This document shows positions 1 to 10,382 of a DNA stretch of 64,000 nt, one piece after another. Each line of letters begins with the position of its first letter. Within the stretch, counting starts at the first letter, position 1. Source of the DNA: Ziziphus jujuba (taxonomy: Eukaryota; Streptophyta; Magnoliopsida; Rosales; Rhamnaceae); assembly GCF_031755915.1 (NCBI RefSeq), contig NC_083387.1, forward strand, positions 17,009,001-17,073,000, given 5' to 3'. The notes below the pieces were generated by a model. That model worked only from the letters and a program-made list of their open reading frames with translations, was not told the DNA's origin and did no database searches. The translations under genes and the position numbers were made by a program.

Positions 1-2
1 CA

Positions 3-1277
3 TTCATGAGGTTAATGAATCATGTCCTGTGTGCATTTATAGGAAAGTTTGTAGTTATGTATTTTGATGACATTCTCATATATAGTAAGAGTTTGGAAGA
101 GCATATAGAGCATATTGGGAATGTGCTAGATGTTCTTAGAAGTGAAAGATTGTTTGCCAATTTAAAGAAATGTTGTTTTTGCATGAATGAAGTTGTTTTC
201 CTGTGTTTTGTTGTTAGTTCTAATGGTGTGAAAGTTGATAAGTCAAAGGTCCAATCCATTAAAGAGTGGCCAACACCTAAAAGTGCAAGTGAGGTTAGGA
301 GCTTTCATGGGATAGCTAGCTTTTATAGGAGGTTTGTTAAGGACTTTAGCACCATTGCTGCACCTTTGAATGAGCTTGTTAAGAAAAATGTAATTTTCAA
401 ATGGGGAGAAGAACAAGAGAGAGCTTTTAATACTCTTAAAAATAAGCTAACAAATGCACCTGTTCTTGCTTTACTTAATTTTGCTAAAACTTTTGAAATC
501 GAACGTGATGCTTCTGGTCTTGGCATAGGAGGTGTTTTGATGCAGGATGGGAGGCCCATAGCTTACTTTAGTGAAAAACTTGGAGGAGCTGCTTTGAATT
601 ACCCGGTGTATGACAAGGAATTATATGCTTTGTACCAAACTTTGGAGACGTGGCAGAATTATCTTTGGCCTAAGGAGTTCGTCATCCATACGGATCATGA
701 TTCCTTAAGGCATATCAAAGGGCAAAGCAAGTTGCAAAGAAGACATGCTAAGTGGGTGGAGTTCATAGAATCGTTTCCATACATCATCATGTACAAGCAA
801 GGAAAGGAGAACATAATGGCAGATGCATTGTCAAAGAAGTACACTCTAATCTCAACCTCGAATGCTAAGAAGATGTTAGGATTTGAGCAAATTAAAGAAT
901 TATATGCAAAAGACCCTGATTTTGAAAATGTGTTTGCTACATGTGAAAAGATTGCTTTTGATAAGTTTTATAGAAATGATGGATAAATGTTTAGGGAAAA
1001 CAAACTTTGTGTGCAACAATGTTCACTTAGGGAATTACTAGTTAGAGAGTCACATGAGGGTGGCCTTATGGGGCATTTTGGTGTTGTTAAAACATTAGAC
1101 ATCCTAGGTGAGCACTTCTTTTGGCCACACATAAGAAAGGATGTGGAGAGGGTTTGCCAACGATGCATTACTTGCGAAAAGGCCAAATCCAAAGTACAAC
1201 CACATGGTTTGTACACTCCATTACCTATTCCAAATGCCCCTTGGATAGACATTTCAATGGATTTTGTTTTAGGTTTG
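3..1277 (+). pseudogene. pol: C1 pol part 1: RT C-terminal half, RNase H, integrase zinc finger
   Basis: The RT catalytic motif is intact (YFDD, near base 58). RNase H follows with its acidic residues visible: D in ERDASG, E in DKELYAL, D in HTDHDS and D in MADALS. A TAA at 984-986 breaks the frame. After it the same frame continues into the integrase N-terminal zinc finger (H...GHFG, then CQRCITC). The frame then stops at the target site of the inserted LTR, between codons for G-L and P-L. The enzyme would copy RNA into DNA and cut away template RNA. It is non-functional here because of the stop and the insertion. Confidence 0.9.
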
Positions 1278-2980
1278 TGTTAGGTCTAAAATATTGATGA
1301 TTTTATGCCATATTTATAGCTTAATATTTGTTAGTTTGTGTTAATTTGTTATGGAAAGATACTTAATTATGTATTTTTCTTAATCTAGGTAAAAATGGAT
1401 TCCTTAGGTCGAATTATGGTGGGAAGCAAGATTTGAGCTCGAACTGACTAAGCATTAAAAAGATTCCAAAAAGATACCTTCAAGATTCCATAAAGATTCT
1501 ATCGGGAATTTCATGATGGAAGTGGATGTCATATGAATCATCAAGATCTGAGGATTTCAAATGTCTTGTTATTTTTGGATTTCGAGGTGCGAGCAAAGAG
1601 TCATCATCATTTAAAGTTTAGAATTTATAAAAAGGAATATTCTAGTTAAATCTCCACCATTGATCAAAAGAGGGAATCAAGGCAATTTGAGGGCCAAGAT
1701 AAAAACAAGTGGCAATAACTGGTTAATTTATCATTAATGAGGCACATGTCATGTCACATGCTTCATTAAGGGTAAATTAGACTAATTAACTATTTTTTTA
1801 GGAGGAATTAGATAAAAGGAAAGTAGTAGAGAGCAAGTAATATACAGTTTCCTTTTTACACATGAAATTCGTCCAACCCTTTTCATGGCCTAAAAAAGGT
1901 ATCTTCCAAGACTCCCACATTGAAAATAAAGAGAGAAAAAGATTCCCAAGGCCCTATATATATAGTCCCCACCACATTGAAGGAAGATATACAAGTTTAT
2001 AGAGTTATTTAAGAGCTTTTAGGAAGTTTAAATAGAAACAAACCAAATTTTGGGAGTTTCTAAGATTCTCTTAAGGGTTCTAGGGTTTTAAAGTTTTAGA
2101 AGATCAATTGGAGAGCTTGGAGGAGGCAGAGAGACGTGGGCTTGCTTGAAGAAGAAGGCTACGAGTTTGAGAGCTCTTGGAGGAGAATTTCTTCAATAGT
2201 TTTTATTCTCTTTTCCTTTCTCTTTAGTTGTGAATCTTATTATTTTTAATAATTATGGATGTTGAAATTATTTTTACCATGAACTAATTTTCATAGCTAG
2301 GGCTATGATGTAGCCCTAACTATGAAGGTTTAATTATTTTAATATATGTTGAGTTTTATTTGATTAGTAATATGTTTTGTTAATAAGTCATTGGTATACT
2401 TAATGCTTTCATAGGCCGGAAGGAATGAATGATTTTAATAATATTTGAGCTCGGAAAAGGATAATATTATGGATCTCCAATGATTTACATGAATGCATAA
2501 TTGATTGGAAAATAGTTATGTCTCATGCCATATTATTTGCTTAATCTATGCTTGATGAATTTGCATGATTTAATTTATAGGCCGGAAGGAATAAATTAGG
2601 TTATGTGAATATTATCAATTGTGAGTGGAAACTACTTTTGATTAATTTTGTGATTAAGTGTGGTTAACAAAATTACTAGTTAATTAAATTTACATATTTA
2701 AGTAATTAAATTGGAATAGTTAGTGGTGAAATCAAATACCCTAGTATTCATAATTATTCAATTCTCTCTCTTACTTGAAATTGATCTAATTTTAATTGAT
2801 TGCTTTTGTTTAATTTAGTTTGTTTAGTTTTCAATTGCCATCTTAAATTTTAGTTCAAATATTATCAAAACCTAATTACCTTTGGTACTTAATACTTAAT
2901 CCCTTGGGTACGACAACCCTATTTTTTCACTTTATTACTTGAAAACGATTCGTGCACTTGCGAGTTGATTTTACACATCA
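1278..2980 (+). mobile_element. Solo LTR, family D (Athila-like), in C1 integrase
   Basis: A 1703-bp block begins TGTTAGGTCT and ends TTACACATCA, so it has TG...CA termini. It is flanked by the 5-bp duplication GTTTG (1273-1277 and 2981-2985). It matches both LTRs of D2 (51658-52790 and 56126-57868) in the opposite orientation, with an indel of roughly 35 bp near 1390. No internal sequence remains, as expected when the two LTRs of an element recombine and lose its body. The flanking gypsy integrase frame resumes exactly after removal of the LTR and one target copy. Confidence 0.95.
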
Positions 2981-2985
2981 GTTTG

Positions 2986-4056
2986 CCACTGTCTAGCAAA
3001 GGAAAGGATTCTATCTTTGTAGTAGTAGATAGATTTTCAAAAATGGCTCATTTCATTCCATGTAGCAAAACAAATGATGCTACACATGTTGCTGATTTGT
3101 TCTTTGGGGAGATAGTTAGACTACATGGCATTCCCAAAACCATTGTTTCGGATAGGGATATTAAGTTTTTAAATCATTTTTGGAAAATACTTTGGAGAAA
3201 GCTAAGAACAAAACTGTTGTTTTCATCCACTTGTCATCCACAAACGCATGGACAAACTGAAGTGGTTAATAGAACTTTAGGAACTTTGTTGAGAGCTTTG
3301 ATTCAAAGGAATTTGAAAAATTAGGAGGATTGTTTGCCACATGTAGAATATGCCTACAACAGGACATTGCATTCATCCACCAATTGTTCGCCATTTGAAA
3401 TTGTTTATGGTTTTAATCCCCTTACACCATTAGATTTGCTGCCCTTACCTACTAATGAAATTGTTTCCATGGATGGCAAAGCAAAAGCAAAGTTTGTGCA
3501 GGACTTACACATCAAGGTGAAAGAGCACATTTAGAAGAAAACTAAAATCTATGAAAAGAAAGCTAATAAAGGAAGGAAGCAAGTGATTTTTGAACCTGGA
3601 GATTGGGTTTGGGTGCCCATGAGAAAGGAGAGATTTCCCGAAAGGAGGAAGACTAAGTTACATCCAAGAGGGGATGGTCCATTTCAAGTTTTAGAGAAAA
3701 TTAATGACAATGCTTATAAAATTGACTTGCCCGATGAGTACAATGTGAGTTCCACATTCAATGTTAGTGATTTATCTCTCTTTGATGTAGGTGAAGATTC
3801 AAGGACGAATCTCTTCAAAGAAGTGGGGAATGATGCACATCACACTTCTAACGATCCCTTTTAGTTGCCTCAAGGCCCAATTACTCGAAGTAGAGCCAAA
3901 AAATTCAAGGAAGCCCTATTTGCATTCATGAAAGATCTTGATGTGTTTAAAGAGGAGGACATTACCAAGCCGACTTTTGAGAATTCCAAGTTGAAGAACA
4001 ACTATTTGACAGCCCAAGATCAGGTGTTTTTGGTTTGGAAAGTAAGTCAAAATTGA
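2986..4056 (+). pseudogene. pol: C1 pol part 2: integrase core, GPY/F domain and C-terminal tail
   Basis: The integrase core is recognisable by its D,D,E triad: D in [13 protein letters not shown] in IVSDRD and E in [10 protein letters not shown]. The GPY/F-type segment follows (RGDGPFQVLE...NAYKIDLP), then FNVSDLS and a basic tail GPITRSRAKKFKEAL. In-frame TAG codons at 3322-3324, 3532-3534 and 3862-3864 replace Trp, Glu and Gln codons that minus-strand copy C2 keeps (9273-10376). No classic chromodomain is visible. The last ~75 codons lie inside the 3' LTR, a layout reported for CRM-type elements. Confidence 0.88.
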
Positions 4057-4713
4057 AGGAGGACGTTTTGGGCTTGGAGAATTATAAAATGGGCCTAAGA
4101 AAATTGCAAAATGGGCTGTTTTGGTGCTATTTTAGGAGACCAAGTATTTTAGAACATTCGAGCCATATAATTGTAAGTTAGCTAGGCCTAACTACGTTAA
4201 ATTAATCATTTAATTTTATCTTGGTAATTTTGGACGTGTAATAACTATATAAGGTAATTCTATCTGGTTCAAAATAAGTCAAAATAATCTTTAATTCTTT
4301 GTCTAGGGTTTCTAAAGAGTCTTAGACTCTATTTAAGAATTTTACTTTTCCATTTTGTAGAGAGATTGGTTTTTTTTTTCTTGAATGAAATTTTCTCTCA
4401 TTGAGAATTGGTTTTTCACCATTATTCTTGGACCTCTAGGTTTCTTACTTGAGAGTGTCTTTATACTTATGGTTCTTATCTTCCGTAGATAAAGGGTCAT
4501 AAGTCAATACCATAGGTTCCTACCTCTAAATAGGTAGTGGGTCTTGGTTGGATATATTTTATTTTATTTTATTTTTTCCCCCTTCTGTTTTTAAGTTCCT
4601 TGCGATTGTTCTTCATCCCATCTCCATATCCAATCATCATCTAATTATTCACTTTCATTTCATTGACTCAAAATCATCATCTTACTACCTTACTTGCATC
4701 CATTAGCGTATCA
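3831..4713 (+). repeat. C1 3' LTR
   Basis: The start is inferred by analogy: in every related family the LTR begins TGATG (or TGACG) just after the codons for EEGN in the integrase tail, and here TGATGCACATC occupies that place. The end GTATCA at 4708-4713 matches the LTR ends of families A, B, G and J. The 883-bp length is close to the 897-bp family A LTR. A partial second copy is in C2 (8994-9544, minus). No 5' partner is in the window, so the limits cannot be confirmed by pairing. Confidence 0.65.
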
Positions 4714-4736
4714 AAATTCCTTTAAAAGTTTTAGAT

Positions 4737-5218
4737 TGTAACAGCCCATCAAACAAATACCTAGACCTTTAATTTTTTACCAAGGTTAACCAAGTGGATC
4801 GTTTATGCTCCTAGCTTTGACTTTTTGTGTGGTCAATAATTTCAATTTGACTAGTATATCATAGTGTAGAGCTTATCAATATAAGTTTATAGACTACTGA
4901 CATGCCTAATTCCAAGTTACGAATCAAAAAGTTAGTATTTATAAGGAATTTATAAACATCAGCATTATATTAGTGTATAAACTATCCTAATTTTTCTTTG
5001 TTAATTAACCCAAGGACCTATTACCCATTCTAGCAACTTTCCATCAACAAATAATTTGTGAATTTTGGACTTTGTTTAATTATACTCCATTTTTAGCAAA
5101 CTAATTAAATATTGGATAAACTTGAACTATGTTTGGACAATCTAGGACACAAACGGAGTTTGGTTTATGTAATTAGAAGTTAATAGGACCCATTAGAATG
5201 TTCAGCTCCGTAAAATTG
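4737..5218 (+). repeat. H1 LTR-like repeat, left part (split by F1)
   Basis: AT-rich sequence starting TGTAACAGCCC with no coding potential. Its right part (about 5120-5218) aligns with the reverse complement of 63,850-64,000, sharing a TTTGGACAA block, an ATTAGAAGTTAATAGGACCC-like block and a CATAAAATTG-like end. The alignment resumes after F1 at 27361. F1 is therefore inserted in H1. The TG start and the long AT-rich body suggest an LTR, perhaps of a Del/Tekay-type gypsy element, but no coding part is present. Bases 4714-4736 between C1 and H1 hold nothing recognised. Confidence 0.6.
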
Positions 5219-6267
5219 TGATACGAACCTAGGTCGACTCGCGCCTAAACCCATATCATATTAGCCCGGATCTCAATTAAGTTCAAGTTCTTATGGGACC
5301 CCTAACCAACGTGTGATTAAAAACCTCGGTATAATGAAGATACCACAATAGGTTATGGATGTCCTATTGATAGGTCAAAACTAAAACACTCACTCTCTAA
5401 TGGTGTTTTAGGTGTTCAAAGAGAACTAAGATAATTCTATCTCACAGATAATTTTTTGAATAAAATTGAAACTGTATTCTCATTGAAAAATAAGCCCTTA
5501 AATAGGCTGTAAAAGAACAAAATAAAACACTAAAATACTAGTCAAAACCAGCCATGTAGTTTAGGAAACCTTGTTTGGCCGATTTTCACATTTCTTTCCT
5601 AATTCTAATTTTGATTAATTAATTCATTTATTTTGAATTAGGAATTAATTAATTTACAATGAAAATAATAAAATAATAACTTTTCTAAGTTGATTTGTCC
5701 AGCAAATTAATAAATAGAAACCAAATAAAAGACTAATTTCCTAAAACAAAAAGTCAAAATCAAATTAGGAAGCTAGTCGACTAGTTTAACTACTAAGCTA
5801 ACTTCCACCGAATTCCAGCTTGTAAAGGCTCCAAATCAGCTCCCATATGCCCTGTAGGATGCCAAATAGGATTATTTATGAGTCCCACACGTTGCCCCTA
5901 CTTGGAAAAAAGAGAAAATGTCAAATCAACAAATACATTAAAATCAGCCAACAATTCCTTCTATGTGCAAATCACCATTTTAATTGCTTTAGCTGCTGCC
6001 TTATCTTGATTCCATGATCTCTTAATGATATTCATTGAATCCATGAAGTGTTGGATCCATTCCATGCTGTTCGGAATCCATATTTGATTAAAACAGCTAT
6101 CCGGGTCCGTATCGACCTTTTAAGAATTGGTTACACCTTGTATGAAGACGGCCAGGTTGTCCTTAACCCTCTTGTCTTGAGCCCTAGTGATTGGCCTAGT
6201 CTTCATCTGAATTGGATCAGCACCTCAACAGGTTGTCAGTTATAAGGGTTCAGGCGGATTCTCATCA
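5219..6267 (-). repeat. F1 3' LTR
   Basis: On the minus strand it starts TGATGAGAATCC, in the codons after EEGN, and ends GTTCGTATCA. It aligns with the F1 5' LTR (26493-27360), which has an internal deletion, and more distantly with the B1 LTRs. It carries the leucine/arginine-rich tail of the integrase frame at its start (around 6130-6260, minus), now broken. Confidence 0.85.
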
Positions 6268-7072
6268 TTCCCCTCCTCCTAAAAAGAATTTTCTCTCAAA
6301 TCAAAATCATCAACTGTAGGATAAGGAGATAAATCAGCAATATTAAATGTAGCACTAACATTATACTTACCCGGTAAATCAAGTTTGTAAGCATTTTCAT
6401 TAATCTACTCCAAAACTTAAAGTGGCCATCTCTACATGGCATAAGCCCAACTTTCCTTGCTCGGGAAACCTCTCATTTCTTAAGTGCAACCAAACCCAAT
6501 CTCCTGGTTCAAAAAAAACCTATTTTCGACCTTGATTAGCATTCCTTGTATATTTTTCCGTCCTCCTCTCAATGTTTGCTTTCGTCTTCTCATGAATCTG
6601 CTTCACAAAATCAATTTTTTGTATTCCACCTAGATTAGCACGTTCACTTAAAGGTAAATGTGACAAATCCAATGGAGTCAAAGGATTAAAACCATAAATA
6701 ATTTGGTGTGTTCTTAGTAGCTGAAGATCTATTATAAGCAAATCCAAAATGTGGCAAACATTTCTCCTATGTTTTTAAATTTCTATTAATTAAAGCCGGT
6801 GACAATGCAGACAAAGTCCTATTTACTACTTCAATTTGTCCATCAGTTTGTGGATGACAAGTAGTTGAAAATAAAAATTTAGTTCCTAACTTTGCCCACA
6901 GTGTTTTCCAAAAATAACTTAAGAACTTAGTATCCCTATCCGAAACAATAGTTCTAGGCATACCATACAATCTTACAATTTCCTTGAAGAATAAGTTAGC
7001 AACATTAGATGCATTATCAGTTTTATTACATGCGATAAAATGTGCCATCTTAGAAAATCTATCCACAACAAC
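6268..7072 (-). pseudogene. pol: F1 integrase fragment (core to GPY/F)
   Basis: The minus strand reads [12 protein letters not shown], then IVSDRDTKF and [15 protein letters not shown], which are the three catalytic positions of a retroviral-type integrase. A frame-broken C-terminal domain follows (6520-6747 and leftward, with remnants of the DGPFQ...NAYKLDLPG region near 6370-6430). The left end runs into the 3' LTR. The right end stops abruptly where the 5' LTR of A1 begins. Stops and shifts make it non-functional. Confidence 0.85.
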
Positions 7073-8148
7073 TGATGAGGACATGACCAAGAGCACTCCA
7101 AGATGGATTCCAGAGCCACTTCAAATCCCTACCGGACTAATAACAAGGGCAAGAGCAAAGAGGTTTAAAGAAGCACTAAATGATTTAATCCAAGAGGTGT
7201 TCACATCTCTAGGAAGCAAGTTCATTGCTGAAGATGAACCAAAATTGGTCCATATGATTGGAACAGATGATGCCAACATGAAAGAAAGCCTAACACATGG
7301 AATCCAACAATATGGTGATGTGGCACGATTTAATGACATGGATGGTGACGTGGCACTTTTACCCGTGGAGGATCATATGCACCTAGGTGGCATTGGCTGA
7401 ATTTTATAATTAGGAAATATTAGTTTTTATTTTATGTCTTGATTGGATTTTGGCATGTTGCCTATTTTATTTTCTGAATTTAGTTTTATTAGGTTTTTAA
7501 ATTACTTTCCTACTCTTATTAGGAAACAAGGATATAAATTAGGTTTCCAAAACCTAAGCAAATTAGGTTTCCTAAACCTAATCACATTAGGTTTCCTAAA
7601 CCTAACCAAATTAGGTTTCCAAAACCTAATAACATTAGATTTCCTAAACCTAACCACATTAGGTTTCCTAAACCTATCAAAATTAGGTTTCCTAAACCTA
7701 ACCAAATTAGGTTTCCAAAACCTAATCACATTAGATTTCCTAAACCTAACCACATTAGGTTTCCTAAACCTATCAAAATTAGGTTTCCTAAACCTAATTT
7801 TCGTCCAAAATTATTTTTAGCAAATTTAGGAAAGCTTTGTAATTAATTTTGCCTATTTAAAGGCACATAAGTCATGAATAAAATTCAGATTACAATTTTG
7901 ATTCAAAGTGAGAGTGATTCTCTTGGTTATCTAAGAACTATATCGAACTTTTCAAGCTTTGCTTGCGGAGTTCTAATTTGACTTATCAATAGGTTATTCC
8001 GCACCCTATTGTAGCGTCTTCACCCTACCAAGGTTCTTACCTCAAATATAGGTAACGGGTCGAGGTCTTCCACTGATAATTTGTAATTAGACGGTCTAAT
8101 TCAATCTTTGTTACGGGTTTAGAGGTAGGTCGCTCTATGTTCGTATCA
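7073..8148 (+). repeat. A1 5' LTR
   Basis: It runs from TGATGAGGACATGACC to GTTCGTATCA (1076 bp) and is followed at once by a PBS. Its first ~330 bp encode the integrase tail (GLITRARAKRFKEAL...). The middle holds a 24-bp palindromic minisatellite (7539-7797). A likely promoter/R region follows, with GCCTATTTAAAGGCAC (around 7850) as a plausible TATA-like site. Other copies are A2, A3, A5, A6 (two) and A7. Confidence 0.93.
7539..7797 (+). repeat. 24-bp palindromic minisatellite in the family A LTR (11 units)
   Basis: About eleven tandem units of roughly 24 bp have the core TTAGGTTTCCTAAACCTAA, an 8-bp inverted repeat around CCT, plus a 5-bp spacer (ATCAC, ACCAA, ACCAC or TCAAA). The units from about 7588 to 7690 and 7690 to 7780 repeat as a four-unit higher-order block. 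Both strands are open, which produces long spurious ORFs. Other family A LTRs have 2 (12103-12146), 3-4 (18023-18109), 5 (24871-24993, minus), 3 (33036-33106), 2 (36152-36201) and 4 (40303-40402, minus) units. Confidence 0.95.
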
Positions 8149-8151
8149 ATT

Positions 8152-8163
8152 TGGTATCAGAGC
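8152..8163 (+). promoter_or_regulatory. Primer-binding site of A1 (tRNA-iMet)
   Basis: TGGTATCAGAGC lies 3 bp after the LTR end. It is complementary to the 3' end of plant initiator methionine tRNA, the usual primer of Ty3/gypsy chromoviruses. It starts minus-strand DNA synthesis and fixes this LTR as the 5' one. Confidence 0.9.
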
Positions 8164-8993
8164 TAGTTTCTAATTATAGGTTTGATCTATCTGTTTCTTT
8201 TATTTTGTTTCATTGTTTTTCTTGGTTTCTTTTTTTTGGCGATTTTTAACATTAGGTTAGAAATTGCATCTTTGATTTCTTTGGTTGTTCTTTGCATTTG
8301 GGTTGCTGCGTTTTTCTTTGCATTTTGTTTTTGTGTTCTTCTTCATTCATTACGATCAGATTGTATTTAAAAAAAATACAAAAAAAAAAAGAAAAAACAA
8401 AAATTCGTTCTTAAATTTTTTTTTTTTCTTATTCTTGTGGTTTGTGGTATTGAATTATTGAGATTTCAAGAAAAACTAGGTAGTGAAAATTTTTTTTTGG
8501 TTGATTTGAGGAGCACCAAAAACAAGCCAAAATCAATACCGAAAATAAGGTTTGTTGAATATTCACTAATTCCACTTTGCAAATCTCATTCTAATTTGTT
8601 CCTCACATTCTAGTTTCTTTTGTTTGTGCCAAATTTCTTGTTGAGCTTTCATCGTTGCCTTTTTCTTGTTACTTTTCATTCTATTTGTCTTGTAGCCTTA
8701 TTTTCATAACTGTTTGGTAGGTCTATTTGGATTGTTACTTGCTAGTTTGTTTTAGTTTGAAATTAGTTTGCAAAGAACCAAATAGAATTACTAAAGTGGT
8801 AAAAGGATAGAGAGGTGAGAATTAGAAAGGGTAAAAGCCAAACTATAACTAGAGTGCAAACACGAGTGAATTGAGACCCTGAATTTGAGCAAAACGCGTG
8901 AGGGAGTATTGTGAGGTCCTTTTTACTAACAAGTTTTGTAGAAAAATCATGTCACAAGACAAAAACAAAGAAAGCATGGATGAAACTTTCATT
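8164..8993 (+). pseudogene. gag: A1 leader and gag start
   Basis: The untranslated leader is T-rich, then runs into a purine-rich stretch shared with the leaders of J1 (29,700-29,800) and J2 (47,700-47,800): AGAGTGCAAACACGAGTGA and CGTGAGGGAGT. A probable gag start codon at 8949 opens MSQDKNKESMDETFI. After 15 codons the frame is cut by fragment C2 at a run of adenines. The rest of gag and most of protease are absent. Confidence 0.7.
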
Positions 8994-10382
8994 AAAAAAA
9001 AACTAATCTCTTTACAAATGGGAAAATAAAATCCTTAAATAGAGTCTAAGACTCTTTAGAAACCCTAGACAAAGTATTAAAGATTATTTTAACTTATTTT
9101 GAACGAGCTAGAATTACCTTATATAATTATTAAACGCCCAAAATTACCAAGATAAAATTAAATGCTTAATTTAACCTAGTTGGGCCTAACTAGCATCAAA
9201 TTACATGGCCCGGATGTTCTAAAATACTTGGTCTCCTAAAATAGCACCAAAACAGCCCATTTTGCAATTTCCTCAAGCCCATTTTATAATTGTCCAAGCC
9301 CAAAACGTCCCCTTATAATTTTGGCTTACTCTCCAAACCAAAAACACTTGATCTTGGGCTGTCAAATAGTTGTTCTTTAACTTGGAATACTTAAAATTGG
9401 GATTGGTAATGTCCTCCTCTTTAAACACATCAAGATCCTTCATGAATGCAAATAAGGCCTCCTTGAATCTTTTGGCTCTACTTCGAGTAATTACACCTTG
9501 AGGCAGCAGCTGAAAGGGATTGTTGGAAGTGTGATGTGCATCATTCCCCCCTTCTTTGAAGAGGTACGTCCTCGAATCTTCACCTGCATCAAAGAGAGAT
9601 AAATCACTAACATTGAACGTTGAACTCACATTGTACTCACCGGGCAAGTCAATTTTATAAGCATTGTCATTAATTTTCTCTAAGACTTGAAATGGACCAT
9701 CCCCTCTTGGATGCAACTTAGTCTTCCTCCTTTCAGGAAATCTCTCCTTTCTCTTGTGCACCCAAACCCAATCTCCTGGTTCAAAAATCACTTGCTTCCT
9801 TCCCTTATTAGCCTTCTTTTCATAGATTTTAGTTTTCTTCTCAATGTGCTCTTTCACCTTGGTGTAAGGGGACTAAAACTTTGCTTTTGCTTTGCCATCT
9901 ATGGAAACAATTTCAATAGTAGGTAAGGGCAGCAAATCTAATGATGTAAGGGGATTAAAACCATAAACAATTTCAAATGGTGAGCAATTGGTGGATGAAT
10001 GCAATGTCCTGCTGTAGGCATATTCTATGTGTGGCAAACAATCCTCCCAATTTTTCAAATTCCTTTGAATCAAAGCTCTCAACAAAGTTCCTAAAGTTCT
10101 ATTAACCACTTCATTTTGTCCATCCGTTTGTGGATGACAAGTGGATGAAAACAACAGCTTTGTTCCTAACTTTCCCCAAAAGTGTTTTCCAAAAATGACT
10201 TAAAAACTTAACATCCCTATCCGAAACAATGGTTTTGGGAATGCCATGTAGTCTAACTATCTCCCTAAAGAACAAATCAGCAACCATGTGTAGCATAATT
10301 TGTTTTGCTACGTGGAATGAATTGAGCCATTTTTGAAAATCTATCTACTACCACAAAGATAGAATCCTTTCCTTTGCTAGAC
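8994..10382 (-). mobile_element. Gypsy fragment C2 inside A1 gag
   Basis: A minus-strand piece of a family C element, comprising part of the 3' LTR (8994-9544) and integrase (9545-10382). It is closely similar to C1 3000-4390. Both ends are truncated. The LTR end lies in a poly-A/T run, and the integrase end (GCTAGAC) overlaps AGACCG of the family A protease sequence. There is no target duplication. It therefore arrived with a deletion or by end-joining repair, not by clean transposition. Confidence 0.85.
9545..10382 (-). pseudogene. pol: C2 integrase, core to GPY/F
   Basis: The D and E positions are visible in IVSDRDVKF and [10 protein letters not shown]. Next come [16 protein letters not shown], a GDWVWVHKRKERFPE stretch and DGPFQVLEKINDNAY. 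Frame breaks occur near 9858-9872 and 10111-10154. The C-terminal tail in the LTR runs on to about 9273 without the stop seen in C1 and retains the Trp, Glu and Gln codons that C1 lost. This shows C2 comes from a different and less mutated copy. Confidence 0.85.

Larger units (their letters stand above)
1..4713 (+). mobile_element. Ty3/gypsy element C1, 5' truncated by window edge
   Basis: The window opens inside a reverse transcriptase, followed in order by RNase H, integrase and a 3' LTR, the Ty3/gypsy gene order. The body is interrupted at 1278-2980 by a solo LTR of another family. The reading frame is the same before and after that insertion, but it carries four premature stops, so this copy is dead. 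The end at 4713 is placed at the GTATCA terminus that the other gypsy families here share. Its 5' LTR, gag and protease lie before the window. Clade assignment to CRM-like chromoviruses is tentative. Confidence 0.9.

Noticed and set aside
4737..4760. TGTAACAGCCC shared by H1 start and the TRIM LTR at 40793
   Set aside because: Only about the first dozen bases agree; length, composition and the rest of the sequence differ, so they were not merged.
7539..7797. CCTAAACCTAA runs resembling plant telomere repeats
   Set aside because: The unit is 24 bp with an inverted repeat and spacers, not TTTAGGG tandem units, and it belongs to the LTR.
7443..7820. A 125-codon plus-strand ORF and an 83-codon minus-strand ORF with repeated GFLNLxxL and FRKPN motifs
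   Set aside because: Both are translations of the 24-bp minisatellite, which is open on both strands; similar frames appear in other family A LTRs with other unit numbers.
8152..8163. tRNA-iMet and tRNA-Asp 3'-end matches as possible tRNA genes
   Set aside because: Only the 12-18 nt complementary to the tRNA 3' end is present, next to LTR ends; these are primer-binding sites.
8182..8370. Hydrophobic 62-codon ORF that looks like a membrane peptide
   Set aside because: It lies in the T-rich leader of A1 between PBS and gag; the hydrophobicity comes from T-rich codons.
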